The notes under the pieces were generated by a model, which ran no database searches, was not told the DNA's origin, and worked only from the letters and a program-made list of their open reading frames with translations. Positions 47,780-59,452 of a stretch of DNA of 64,000 bases are shown piece by piece; the first letter of the stretch is position 1, and every line of letters begins with the position of its first letter. Position numbers and translations under genes: made by a program. The stretch spans positions 3,844,001 through 3,908,000 of the forward strand of contig JBBMOL010000038.1 in assembly GCA_037954665.1 (NCBI GenBank), read 5' to 3'. This DNA comes from Laguncularia racemosa (Eukaryota > Streptophyta > Magnoliopsida > Myrtales > Combretaceae).

Positions 47780-50640
47780 GTCTAATCAAAGTAAAGCCTT
47801 GGGTTATCGACATTTCATTTTCAGGGAATGACTTGGCCATCGTGCCTTTCTAATTTGTAATCTTCATTAAGTCTTCTATGAATTTGATTGGATCTTCTCA
47901 ATTTGGCGCAAGCTTCCCTTGTCCCTTTTGAGATTTGGTGGCCTCTAACTCTCTGCAAACTACATCCTTAAGTCGGAAGACCTTGTTCTTGACCTTCCTA
48001 TCATAGTAACAGGCAGCTTTATACTAATATGCCACTACACAACTCTAGTCGTGTCTTGGATTTCTTTTATTGTGTCAAGGTTATCTTGAAATCCAATCTA
48101 GTTGGCCATCAGTTCCAAGTTCCGAGTTTGTTTCTTGTCGATGCTCTTATTTAGGAGACACTCGATAAAAACTCTTTTGTCTCATTTGTCTAAGTTAGGA
48201 ATGTTGGTGGATACGAGTTTTAACAGCTTGTTTGCCTTAGAGTTCTCATATTTGGGAATCTTTGTGATGATCCAAGAGGGGAACTTCGAAGTGAGGGTTC
48301 ATACAACTTGAAGATACCTAGTCATACCTTTATCTTTGACTGTGTACTCTCCCTTGACTTATTGAACAATGGATTGGGATTCTAAGTATATCTCAAGCTT
48401 CTCTATGCTTATCTCCTTTTTCAATTTGAGGCCTACAATCAAAGCTTCATACTCTGCCTTGTTATTGCTTTCTAGGAATTTGCACTTGAGATCATATGAC
48501 ATTTTAGCCCCATGTGGCTTGTGTAACATAAGTCCCACTCCTCTCCCCCCTTAAGTAGAGGAGCCATCAACATGGAGAGTTTACACTAGCTTGTCATCAT
48601 TGTCCAATGCTTCTTCTTTTGTTGTGTATTCAATAATAAAATTCATGAGGACCTCTACCTTTATTGCTTCTTTTAGTCGATACTAGACTCTAATGGAGCT
48701 AAACTCTAGAGCATACTTCATCATCTGACCTAATACGTTTGGCTTGTGTAATATATTTTGAAGTGGTTGATCGGTTAAGATTATCACTTGATAAGCTTCA
48801 AAGTATAGTTAATCTCTTAGCCAAAATCACCACTGCAAAGACAAACATTTCTACTTTAGTATATCTCATTTCTAATCCTTGGAGGACGTAGCTGACATAG
48901 TAGACTAGGTTATCCTCTCTCCCTTCAGCTCAGACCAACAATGAGAAGAGAGCTTGGTTGCTAATTGAATGGTATAATAATAAGGCTTCTCTAGGGACTA
49001 ACTTGGAGAGTACTAGTGGAGCTATCTAGAATTACTTCAATCTATTGAAGACAACTTGACACTAATCAATCTATTAAAAGTTATCTAAATTCTTTAGCAC
49101 TTTGAAGAACTCATAACACTTATCTTTGCTTTTGGACACAAACCTATTCAATGTAACTATATGCCCTGTGAGTCATTATACCTCTTTTATTGACTTAGGG
49201 GGCTACATGTTTAGGACAACTCGAATCTTCTTAGGATTTTCCTTTATGCCACATTAAGTGACCATGTATCCTAAGAACTTGCCTAAGGTCACCTTAAAGA
49301 TGCGATTTTGAGGGTTAAGCTTCATGTTAAACTATTTCAAAGTGTTGAATGTTTCTTGCAAGTCTTGGAAATGGTCTTCGAGTTGTCTACTTTTGGCGAT
49401 CATATTGCTAATATAAATCTCGACATTATGCCTAATCTACTCTTGAAACATTTTCATCACCAACCTTTAATATGTAGCCTTGGCATTTTTTTAGCCTAAA
49501 GGGCATTACTTTGTAACAATATGTCTCAAAGGTTGTAATGAAAAATGTGTGTACTTTATCCTCTAGCTCCATCTTGATTTAGTTGTAACTTGAGAAGGTA
49601 TCCATGAAGCTTAAAAGAGCATCACTAGAGGTGGAATCGACAAGTTAGTTGATCTTTAGGAAGAGAAAGTAGTCATTTCGGTAAGCCTTATTGAGATTAG
49701 TGTAATTTATACACATTCGCTACTTCTCATTGGACTTCTTGACTAGCATGCAACTGATTAGCTAAGTCAGGTAATGTTCCTCCCTAATGAATCTTGTATT
49801 TAGTAGCTTTTGCACCTCTTGTTTGATAGTTGTCTATCATTTTAGAGAAAAGTGTCTTCTCTTTTAATTAATGACCTTAGCATTGCTATTGATGTTGAGG
49901 TAGTGCGTTAGCATTTTCTGGGAGATACCTAGCATGTTTGACAATGTTTAAGTGAGTAAATCATCGTTAGACCTGAAGAAGTTAATGAGCTATTGTTTGA
50001 GCTCTACGGGCATTGAAGCCTTTACTTATGTGGTCTACTTGGAGCTACTATTCAACCGAATCTCCTTGTTCTCCTTAGCCAGCCCTCCTTTAGATCCTAG
50101 CTTCTCTTTAGGTCTAGTTTCAACATTGAAGACCTCTTCCAGTTTTAAGGCCCTTAGGTATAGTGTCCCTACTAACTCTTGGTCTTCTTAGCACACACCA
50201 ACTCCACCGAGGGTTGGAAACTTGGCTTTTAGGTGTGGCATTAAGGACATCATCCTGAAGGTGTTCTGGTTTGGTCGATAAGGTGACCAACAGTCTATCA
50301 CTAAGAAGTTGATCTATTGTTGGGTAACAACTTCATCATCCCCAAGTTCCATGGGAAGGGTGATGATGCATGCAAGTCAGGTAGGTTGATTATTGAACCC
50401 ATATAGGTCTTAGTTGTGGGGCTTCATTTTATTTTTAAGCTTAGGCTGCATTTGGTCGTGGGCGTGCTTGAAAATAATGTCAGTTAAGCTACCTATGTTG
50501 ACCAAAATCTTCTTCACTTTGAATTTAGTTATCCTTACACTAATCATTAGGGCATCACCATGAGGGTTTTATACTTCCTCTAGGTCTTTGTCCGAGAATG
50601 TGACTAATTTGTTGATCTTCAGTCTTTTGCCATGCAGGCT
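47780..50640 (-). pseudogene. pol of the Tat-type element (protease, RT, RNase H, integrase C-terminus; integrase core missing)
   Basis: Minus-strand reading: protease near 50590-50430 (ITFSDKDLEEV, then ILVNIGSLTDIIF, where the usual catalytic DxGS reads NIGS). RT near 49840-49570 (EVQKLLNTRFIREEHY, VKKSNEK, RMCINYTNLNKAYRND, LLSFMDTFSSYN). RNase H near 48490-48300 (NKAEYEALIVGLKL, IEKLEIYLESQSIV). Then, with almost no gap, the integrase C-terminal tail near 48000-47800 (YYDRKVKNKVFRLKDVV, GKLAPN*EDPIKFIEDL). The zinc-finger and DDE core expected between the last two (about 1 kb) are absent. Several stops. Confidence 0.85.
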
Positions 50641-50699
50641 CATGACTTACTAGCTACTAGGGGTATTAACCAAGCTTGAAGAGCTTAGTCAGCCTCCAC

Positions 50700-52349
50700 T
50701 CTAGGTTCCCCCAATGATTATGTTGATCACACTATTAGGGGCTCTATTTTGATGGTTGTTACTATTGTTTGGTTCATTACAATCTTGCTTAACTCACCGT
50801 CTTTAAGTAGGTCACTCAATAAAATTATTCGGGTCAGTAATGTACTCTTAAAGATACTTATGTTGAACAAAGTCTTTGAGAGCTTTTTTGAGTTGGTAGC
50901 ACTTGTTGGTATTGTGAACTTAATCTCTGTGGAAGTCGCATTATTTGTTGGAGGTTTTTTCGTATCCAAATTACCCCACAATCTTGTTGGCTTGGGTAAA
51001 ATGCCCATATTGATAACTTCCATTAATACATCCTCCAATGGCAGGTTTAATGGGGTATAAGTTATGAAGCTTGAGATGGCGTGCTTCTAGTCTCTAACAT
51101 CGTTAGCCAGAGATGACCTCGGATCATTTTTGGGGCCAAGACGATCCTTCATATATCCTTTATTGTCTCTATTCTTATCTGACCTACTCTAGTTGGATTC
51201 CCTCTGAGCTAAAATGAAGCCTTCCTGTTGGATATATTTCTTAGCTTTCTCCTTGAACTCTTCAAAGTTTGTTGGCTTATTATTCGCTAGGGACTTAAAG
51301 AAATTACTAACTAGCTTGACACCCTAAATCATTGTGTTTAAAGAAACTCCCTTATCGATATTGGGAATTTCTAACATTACGGCATTGAAGTTGGCAAGGT
51401 AATTATAAATTGTCTTGTCATGACCCTGTTTAATCAACTTTAAGGTTAATTAATCTTTCATCGGCAACTTACTCACCAAGAAATGCTATTGGAATTGATG
51501 AGCTAACTCATTAAATGAAGAGATAGAGTTGGAAAGGAGGTTGTTATACTAAGTTCGACCAACCCTATGTAAGATGCTTGGAAATGCTTTGCAAGTATCT
51601 ACATCACTAAGGTTGTACAAGTTCATCATAGTAAAAAAAATGGCACAAATAGTCCTCTAGGTTAATAGTTCCATCATAGGTGTCAAGCTATAGTAGACGC
51701 ACATTTGATGGTACTCAGTAGGACCTCATCTAATATTGCCTATGTAAAGGGAGTTTTGTTAATGGAGAACTTAGTGAAAGGATCTGCCTTTTTACTCTCC
51801 TTGAGGTCGAAGAGTGTTTAATGTAGTCATCAATTTAGTTGATATCCATGTCATTGACCTCTTGATTAGCTTGGGTGTGAGAATTGAATGGCTTGATTAG
51901 TTGTTATGGTTGCGTAAGGTAGTTGGCAAGATTGGAGGGGAGCAAGCTCGGCCTAAAGATGTTACTGGTAAAATTGGTTCAATGGAAGCTCAATTGCAGA
52001 GTTTTGTAGATTGAGCTTATTGATTTAAACGTGGGGCATTCATTATTGATGGTGATGGTAAAGGGTTGTTATGCCTAGGCTCTAAGAATGTGTTGACACA
52101 TTCTCCAATGCATATTGTTGAGTTACTCGAGTTTTGCCACTCAAGCCTAAAGCTAGTGTTGTCATTGCGAATCACTTCATTTTATGTAGCTAACACCTTA
52201 CACCGGTTTTCCAAATTGAGAAACTGCTGGGCATTAATGTGTTAGGTATTGGGGTTAGTGTATGGGTTCAGTTGTTAGGATGTCATGGCTTAGATAGTTT
52301 GGTCCATAGCTAAAGCATCAATGTTTTCCTTAGATTTGGTGGTTTTCAT
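50700..52349 (-). pseudogene. gag of the Tat-type element (broken)
   Basis: On the minus strand an ATG at 52349 starts MKTTKSKENIDALAMDQT. About 51600-51360 reads YNNLLSNSISSFNELAHQFQ and KQGHDKTIYNYLANFNAVML, matching the retrotransposon gag family pattern (W/YxxLPxxSIxSFxEL, then a KQGxxxxLxxYxxRF-like segment). In-frame stops are frequent. No clear CCHC knuckle was seen. Confidence 0.7.
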
Positions 52350-52423
52350 TGTCATGATAATGTGTGTAAATGTAAATGAGAATCCAAAGAAAATTAGAAT
52401 CCTTTACCAAGTAGTCCATCTCC

Positions 52424-52431
52424 TATTTATA
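52424..52431 (-). promoter_or_regulatory. TATA box of the Tat-type element (minus strand)
   Basis: The minus strand reads CTATAAATAGG, 75 bp before the gag ATG. If this is the LTR promoter, the LTR must extend left of 52572, meaning the matched 157-164 bp is only the U3 start. The short spacing to gag leaves little room for a primer-binding site, and none was recognised. Confidence 0.55.
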
Positions 52432-52571
52432 GTAGGTGAGATTAGACTTCGTATGACAAGTGCATTTATATCTAAGATTTGTTCTGAATATTATAGATAG
52501 TATATCTTTGACCAACTTTTTTCCTTATCAGTTTAGAGTCTTTTTTGCCTCCCTTATCCATTTCTAGGATA

Positions 52572-52735
52572 TGTATGATCGATTCGAGCTAGAGCTTGGG
52601 CATGCATGCTAGACTTGATACTCTTAGTACTATAGTGATATGTTGAAAATTGGTTTTGGTATAAAGAGCTTGAATAAGGGTCTAAATAGGTCGGATTAGG
52701 TCATGGGGATTCATACCTAAAAAGCCTTATCAATA
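52572..52735 (-). repeat. 5' LTR piece of the Tat-type element
   Basis: Direct match to 35871-36027; the minus-strand start TATTGATAAGGC corresponds to TGTTGATAGAGC of the other copy. Confidence 0.7.
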
Positions 52736-52857
52736 GAACTTAATAGATATTTAGGTCATTTTATAGTTATGAAACTTCACTTTATTATTGCAAACCACTA
52801 AGGTTAGTTCCATAATCATTTTATCTAAACTCTTACTCTTATATATTTGGTGGGGAA

Positions 52858-53169
52858 TTACATTTAGAGGAAATTTCAAATAACTTCTCTAAACTTTGAC
52901 TATATAAAGGACACTTGTTTTTCTTAGTTAAAAAAACACACACACAAATTAAATTCAAAGTTTAAGAGGGTTTTAAAGAATATTTTGATAAGTTCAAGAA
53001 GTGTTTTCATACCAAGGTCAAAGTTTAAGAGGTTATTTACAACTTTTTAGGATTATTTGCCAATTTATCAAATTTTGTGGGTTAATTTGTAATATTTGAA
53101 AGTTTATGGGTTATATCTATATTTAGGTCAAAGTTTAGGAGGGTTAGTTACATTTTCCTCTTATATTTA
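52858..53169. mobile_element. Mutator-like MITE with 9-bp target-site duplication
   Basis: 294 bp (52867-53160) with long inverted ends: left GAGGAAATTTCAAATAACTT, and the right complement starts GAGGAAAATGTAACTAACCC; both continue to CTAAACTTTGAC. Flanks TTACATTTA (52858-52866) and TTATATTTA (53161-53169) agree at 8 of 9 bases, the duplication length of Mutator-type elements. Non-coding. Confidence 0.8.
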
Positions 53170-54820
53170 TTTAATTGAATTCCTCTTTCACTTGTAGGTT
53201 GGAAAACCTTGAGTAAGCCCATAAAATGGATGATTTAATTCTATAAAGATTGAATTAACAACATAAGGATATGAATTCATGGCAATATGCTCCAAAGTCA
53301 CAATGAGTGGGTTTATGTGATATGTTGTACTAGTTTGCTATAGTGATTGAAAGGGTAGCTAGTGAGACAGTGTCATTATATATTAGGGTATGTTATGAGG
53401 ACATCCTCTATAATTTTTAAAAAGTATAAAGACATCTCATGAAAACTAAACACTACACCCCTACGAAAAATGTAGATCCCACTAATCTTGCTAAGTTACC
53501 AAATATAAAAATAAAAAAAATGCTAGCTCATTCATTTAGCTAATGTAGACTACGTAAAATGGATATAATTAGATTTTTCACTTTTTAGAACATCTAGTAT
53601 TAAAATTGACTTAACCCCCTTAACACTCTAGTACAGTAGAAGTTTGGATGCCAATCTCTAAACAACTTTTTAGTACTACCTATAGTAATAGTAACATTAT
53701 GTAAAATTGACACATTTGTAATTGGTACAATATCTAAACATTCATGTTGTATGGAAAATACCAATTCCAATCATAACTCCTAGGTGAATATCCACTCCAG
53801 AAAACCTCACTAACTCTGTTCTATATTATAAGTGCTAGTACTTGTCAAACCTTAGGACCAATACTTATTTGCTATCTTGTGACTTGATATTACTAAAAAC
53901 CCTTTATAATTTGTTAAAAAATGTGCACAGATTTTATAAGCAAGATCTCTTTCTTTGATTGCTCTCAAATCTTTCTTACCACAACTCATAATCTCCAAAT
54001 TGATACTTTAAAAAAAAGATCATTTAAAGTACCATAAGGAAGGCTTGAATTGCTAAACCTAATTGCTAAATGATATGAAAAAGAACTTTCAAGTGATTTA
54101 TGTCATAAGATTGAATTTTGATAGTAATTTGACAAATTAGGCTCTTCATAAACATTAGTATGAGTTTCAACTATCACTTTTAGCCAAATTTCATTTTTAT
54201 TCCAATCATGATCATTGTGATCTTCAATAACTATTTGAATTTGAGGAATTATGTTTTTCCCCCTTTGGACAAAATTGTATGCTATAAATGTAATACGAAG
54301 ACTTGGGTATGAAGAAATTTACAAACTTAGTTCCAATTTCATTGGTTTTAGACCTTTTTGGATGATGAGATAATTGAGGAGGATGGTCTCCTCATTTCGA
54401 TGGGGAAGTGGAAGTCTTGAGACAAGTGATCATTTTGTAAGGAAGAGTTAGTTTTGTGAGTCTCTGTATCATCCTTGTGTTTTGTTAGAGTGCTATAAGG
54501 GTTGGGTCGGTTTTAATATGTGTTGTTCAAAAAGTCCAAAATTTGATATATCTGCTCCATGTAGTCCATGTTAGCTAAATGAACGAGTTGGCTTTTTTTT
54601 TTTTAATTACTCATTTGCCAACTTAGCAAGAATAGTGGGAACCACATTTTTCACAAGCATACAGTGTTGAGTTTTTTTTTCCATTCGAGATGTTATTGTA
54701 ATTTTTAAAGCTTATAGAGTTATCTCTATAATTTACCCTACATATTATGATATTAGTACGAGGATTTATCTTGTTTGACTACCATTTAATATGATTGATA
54801 ACATTAAGCTTAAGCTTAAA
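53170..54820. other. AT-rich intergenic DNA
   Basis: No assignable coding frame. May include further remains of the adjacent copia fragment, but nothing specific could be read. Confidence 0.4.
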
Positions 54821-55620
54821 TATGACATGAATTGCATGATACAGTAGTGGCATGCCAACAAGCAACTTAGATGACTTGAGAAGTGCCATTCTTGACGAGA
54901 GTAGGTTACCAGAATTATTGCTATCCCATATGTGGATATCATGGGTTTTAACTACTTCTTAATCTTGGTTAAGTTGGGTGTTTTTCTTAGTTTCATGTCA
55001 AGTTTAATATAAACATGCAAATGTTACATTCATATGATTGTCGATACATTGTGATTGACAATTTGTTTGCCTTGCAAATTGCATAATATTGAAAACCTCA
55101 ACACTCATTGAGCCACCATTGGTTTAACTCATACCCTAATAATTGTATCTAGTTATACTTGATTTTAAATAAATCCACTTGGTGTCACTAGGCTTCTTTC
55201 TTAGGGTAAAATCAACTAAATCCCATGCATGATTCTCTTCAAGAATTTTGAGTACATTTTTTTCATGGCAATAATTCATCTACTATGGGATTTAGCTTGA
55301 GAATAGCATGATGTTTCTTGGGTAAGAAACACATTGGACATGAATGAGACATATTCTAGAGAAAAATGGGCAAAGTCATCTTGTTTAAAATGTTTATAGG
55401 TTGTAGATGAGGTAATGAGCAAGCTAGTGCTTTTTTGGATTAGTTTGAACACTATTACAATTATAGTCATGATGAAGCTTTCTTATGCCCATGATATCTT
55501 CGTTTGGGGTAACAGGTAACTAATACATGCTAGAGACATGTTTACTCAACAAGATGGATGGATATTTGGTGTTTGGAAGAAATATTATATGAAGGAAAAA
55601 ATGGACAAGGAACACAAGAG
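54820..55620 (-). mobile_element. Degenerate Ty1/copia fragment
   Basis: Minus-strand reading with frame shifts gives a region near 55280-55150 resembling the start of copia reverse transcriptase (ENHAWDLVDF-like, then a KKPSDTKWIY-like tract). Weaker pieces lie on either side. No LTR was found. Heavily decayed. Confidence 0.4.
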
Positions 55621-57209
55621 ATGTTGTTAACATCCTTAAACTCTATGAAGGACAATTCATGATCATGTGTATGGGAAATATCCCTAAGATAAAATACACA
55701 TTGTTTTCAATTAGACTGACATTATCTCTTTGACTTTGTCTACTAGAAATGGGATAACCAATTATGTGCTCATGAAATAACACATCTTTGTTAACAAGGA
55801 TTTTTTTCTTATCTAGCTTAAACTTTTTTTATTTTTATTTTTCTTGTGAGTATCCTAAAAAATTATAGCAAACACATTTTGGTGGGTAAATTAGTGTGTT
55901 TAGGGCATAGCAAAGATATACCATCACTCAAAGATTGTCTTATGAAGGTTGTTTTTGTTAGAGAACCTTGAAAGGAGATTTCAAACACATCTTATCTATG
56001 TCATTTTATTTATAGGATAAATATAGCAGTCATAATGCACTCTCTTGAAATTGTTTTTGTAAGTTTGCATGATGTGTGAATGCTAGTCTAAGAATGTACT
56101 TGGTACTTGTGACTTGTTTTGAAGATGACATGTCCATGTGCTCTAAGATTTATCCTCCACTATGGCTAGAAAAAAAGACAATTATGCTCTTAGATGTTTG
56201 TATTTTTATGAAGTACCCACAAGTCATCATGTAAAAGATCAAACAATAGGTGAGTAGAATCCCTTCAAATATGAGTTCTAACTTGATATGATTAAAAATA
56301 TGACTATAAAAATAAAACACGAAATTGATATAATGCATAATACGAAAAATATTAGTGCAATAAGAATAACTATAAGTGTAATATAAACTCAACTAAATAT
56401 TTATAATCTTTATTTGTCGATGCTAAGAAAAATTCAATATGAAATAAGATACAAGCCTAATTTATCATTATAAATTTTATATATCCAAAACAATTTTCGT
56501 TGTGAATTCGGACTCATCATTTAAAAAAAATGATGATACATTATTAACTTTCATGGTTAGCACTAAAGTCCTTTTGCTTCCATAATTTATGAGGTTAGTG
56601 GTAAGGAAAAAAAAAAATCATCGAATGTTCTAAAAAATTAGAAGAGCTACAATTTTCTCTTTATTTGGGTTTGCACATAAACACTAGAATAGTAACATGC
56701 CAGTGGACGGCCCATATTATTTGTGGACTAATGGGAGTAAAATATATATTGAGGGTAATTTAGGATTTGAATTTAATTCGATTTAACGTGGTGGGCCGTA
56801 GAATCGGTGCTCGATCCGCCGTTTTTTGTAATTTCTTGCTCATACTCGTACCAATAATCTCACCCGGTTTGAGCTCGTGTTATCTCGGCCCATTTTTATT
56901 TTGTGCCACGCCCGCAATGGTCCACGGGATTGTGAACCGGCCCATGTTCTTGTGAAAGTTAATTAGTAAGGCTGTAGATGGAGAATCCTAAACAATCTTG
57001 TATCCAACTTATTCCATTTTATGATTCATTAATTCACTTGATTTAATTTCTCATCATTTAAAAAATGTTCTTTTCTTTTAATTTAATTTATGAAAATTTC
57101 AAAATTTAAATTACAATTTATGTATAACTACCTATTACTAATTTATCTTCATATAGGGCAAAGAGGTTATTCTTGTAATTACATATATTACATCAAAACT
57201 TCTCTTTTA

Positions 57210-57249
<40 letters not shown>

Positions 57250-59370
57250 TAAATCTCATACTTATTTTGTTTGATCAACTCAAATATTTCTTCAAGGTTC
57301 TTGTTTGTCCTAATTTTTGTACAAGCCAAAAAAGAAAAAAAAAAAGATTGAAAGAGCCTTTTAACCTTTCTATTTTACAATGAGTTTTCAGACCCTTCAA
57401 ACTTTTTAATAAATGCTTAACCTTTACAAAAATTAACAAAATAAATAAAAAAGAAACCCTAAGAAGTGTAGCTACAGCGACGGCTACATCCACAAATGAC
57501 CACCGGGGCATGGGTAGTGCAATGTATCCGTAGAGGCAGGTGCAATAACAACACCTAAAATGTTGGCTGCGATCCAACTCTAGCTATAGGATTCTTTGTA
57601 TTATATCTCTTATTTATTGAATTGTTAAATCCTGTTATGGCATTTAAAAGGACAAATTAGTCTAAAGATTTTTTTTTTTTTTTAAGTTTAAGAAGTATGA
57701 AAAGCTCATTTTAAAAGTTAATTGATAGGAGATATGGACAAAAAATTTAAATACTTTTTATGAAACTTATTCAATCTTACACTTGATTTAATTTATTTTT
57801 TAAGTCATTTCATTTTTTTTTGTTTGAGTTTTTTATTTTAGACAATAAAGGATTATGATGACTATATCCAAAAAAACGAATCACTTTATAAGATTCATAT
57901 AGCATGGATATATCATGATGACTATTTCTAAAAAAAAATGAATCATTTTATAAGATTCATATATAAATAAATATAGTTTGTGTTATATAAGTAACCGTGA
58001 AAAGCATTGTTAATGAGATTTGAATCTAAAACTACCACTAAACCAATCTCTTCAGAATTTATTTTAAGAATTTTCCATTTATATAATTATGGATGATGGA
58101 TCAAATTTAATCACACCGAATTTTTGACAGCTATAATGATGTCATTCACAACTCACAAGCCATAATCATTAAGTCCAAAACCACAATCCAATCCAAACAC
58201 ACCCACGTAGAAGAATATAAAATATCCATATCTAACAATCTCACACCAAACCAACAACTTAAGCAAAAAACACTAACTCACGGGCACTAAACAACACTCA
58301 AATTCCAAATCATTCTTTTCTTCCAACGTTTTTTCTTTTTTTTTTTCTTTTTTAAATTCTAACTCAAAAGGGTGCACCCCTTTTCAAGCTGTCCTTGTGG
58401 CTTACGTTTGTCCAATCTCCTGTGAACCCTCTTTTATTCTGTCTCTCTCTCTCATATTATGTCTACGTGGCTGTCAGTAGAAGCACCCGTGACCCCTCAT
58501 TCCTTGTCATTTGATTCTCCATTTCTCTCACTTTCCACCTAAACACAGCCATCGAGTACTATATAAACTTAAATAATTAATTTGAAGTGCTATTGGGATG
58601 AGTCACGTGTTAGTAATTAAAAAAAAATGTTTTAAATTCACATAATTGAATAATCTATGAATTAAAATTTTTCATCATCAGATTTTTTTTTTAAATATCT
58701 TCCATTTTACCTTTTAAATCGCCAAATAATGATTTATTCTAATAATTATTTAATTAATTGTTATGTATTAAAAAAATGTTAATAAAAACTTATATATATA
58801 TTTAAAAAAATGTGATTAATAGTTTCAAATGTGATAAATTTTTTATTTTGGTCTAAGGAAAGGAAAATTAGAGGGGAAAAATGTGGGATGAAATTAAACT
58901 CATGGGTCCCACAAAAAGTTGCTCTCACTAACAATAAAGAGAAAATGAAAGAAAGCTTTTAAAATTATTAATTTATCTCTATTAAATTCTACTATTTAAA
59001 TAAATTATTACTCATAAAGAACTATTAAGTAATTACAAGTGTTCAAATTAAAAAAAAAATCATTTTTTTACTCAATTTATTCCCTTCACTTTTTTTATTT
59101 TAAAATTTTTCAAACAAAGTAAAATATTTTTTTCCCTTCATTTTTCTTTCTCACTTATTCTTTCCTCTTACTTTCTTTTCTTTTCAATTCCTTCCTTCTT
59201 CCCAAACACAGTATTTGAAAAAGCATGAAATCCCACTACCCTTGACTCGGTACGGCCAGTTAACCCTCTCCTCCCTGCCTGGTCAGTGAAAACAAATAAA
59301 CAGTGTCCCGGGAACCTCTAATGGATTCCATAAAATAATTCCGATATAACATTAATAAATGCCTAAATTT
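55621..59370. other. Intergenic region left of the pectinesterase
   Basis: Mostly AT-rich with no gene. Contains a GC-richer patch at 56760-56960 with no recognised content, an (AT)n microsatellite at 57212-57243, poly-T at 57669-57682, and a 63-bp spaced duplication at about 57856-57961 (GATGACTATAT/TTC..AAGATTCATAT twice). Confidence 0.5.
57212..57243. repeat. (AT)n microsatellite
   Basis: About 15 AT units. Confidence 0.95.
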
Positions 59371-59373
59371 CCA

Positions 59374-59380
59374 TATATAA
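59374..59380 (+). promoter_or_regulatory. TATA box of the pectinesterase gene
   Basis: TATATAA in CCATATATAAGTCG, 79 bp before the chosen ATG (59453). The expected start site about 30 bp downstream falls after the upstream in-frame ATG at 59393, which supports 59453 as the real start. A CATGCATG (RY-type) word follows at 59388-59395. Confidence 0.65.
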
Positions 59381-59452
59381 GTCGTTGCATGCATGCCCAT
59401 TTTTCCCCTCACAACTCCAAAACATAACCATTTCCCTCCAAATATATCCACA

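Larger units (their letters stand above)
35871..52735 (-). mobile_element. Ty3/gypsy LTR retrotransposon, Tat/Grande type, with antisense extra ORF; interrupted by a nested element
   Basis: Reading on the minus strand from the right: LTR piece (52735-52572), gag (about 52349-50700), protease, RT, RNase H and integrase C-terminus (about 50640-47780), a short tandem-repeat array (47511-47671), an extra ORF on the opposite strand (36850-39200 continued at 46789-47175), a polypurine tract (36046-36028) and a second LTR piece (36027-35871). An extra antisense ORF between pol and the 3' LTR is the known layout of Grande and other Tat-lineage elements. The body is 16.9 kb including a 7.6-kb nested element. 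Many stops show it is inactive. Confidence 0.8.

Noticed and set aside
59393..59452. In-frame upstream ATG extending the pectinesterase by 20 residues
   Set aside because: It lies only about 15 bp after the TATA box, before the expected transcript start, and would put polar residues ahead of the signal peptide.
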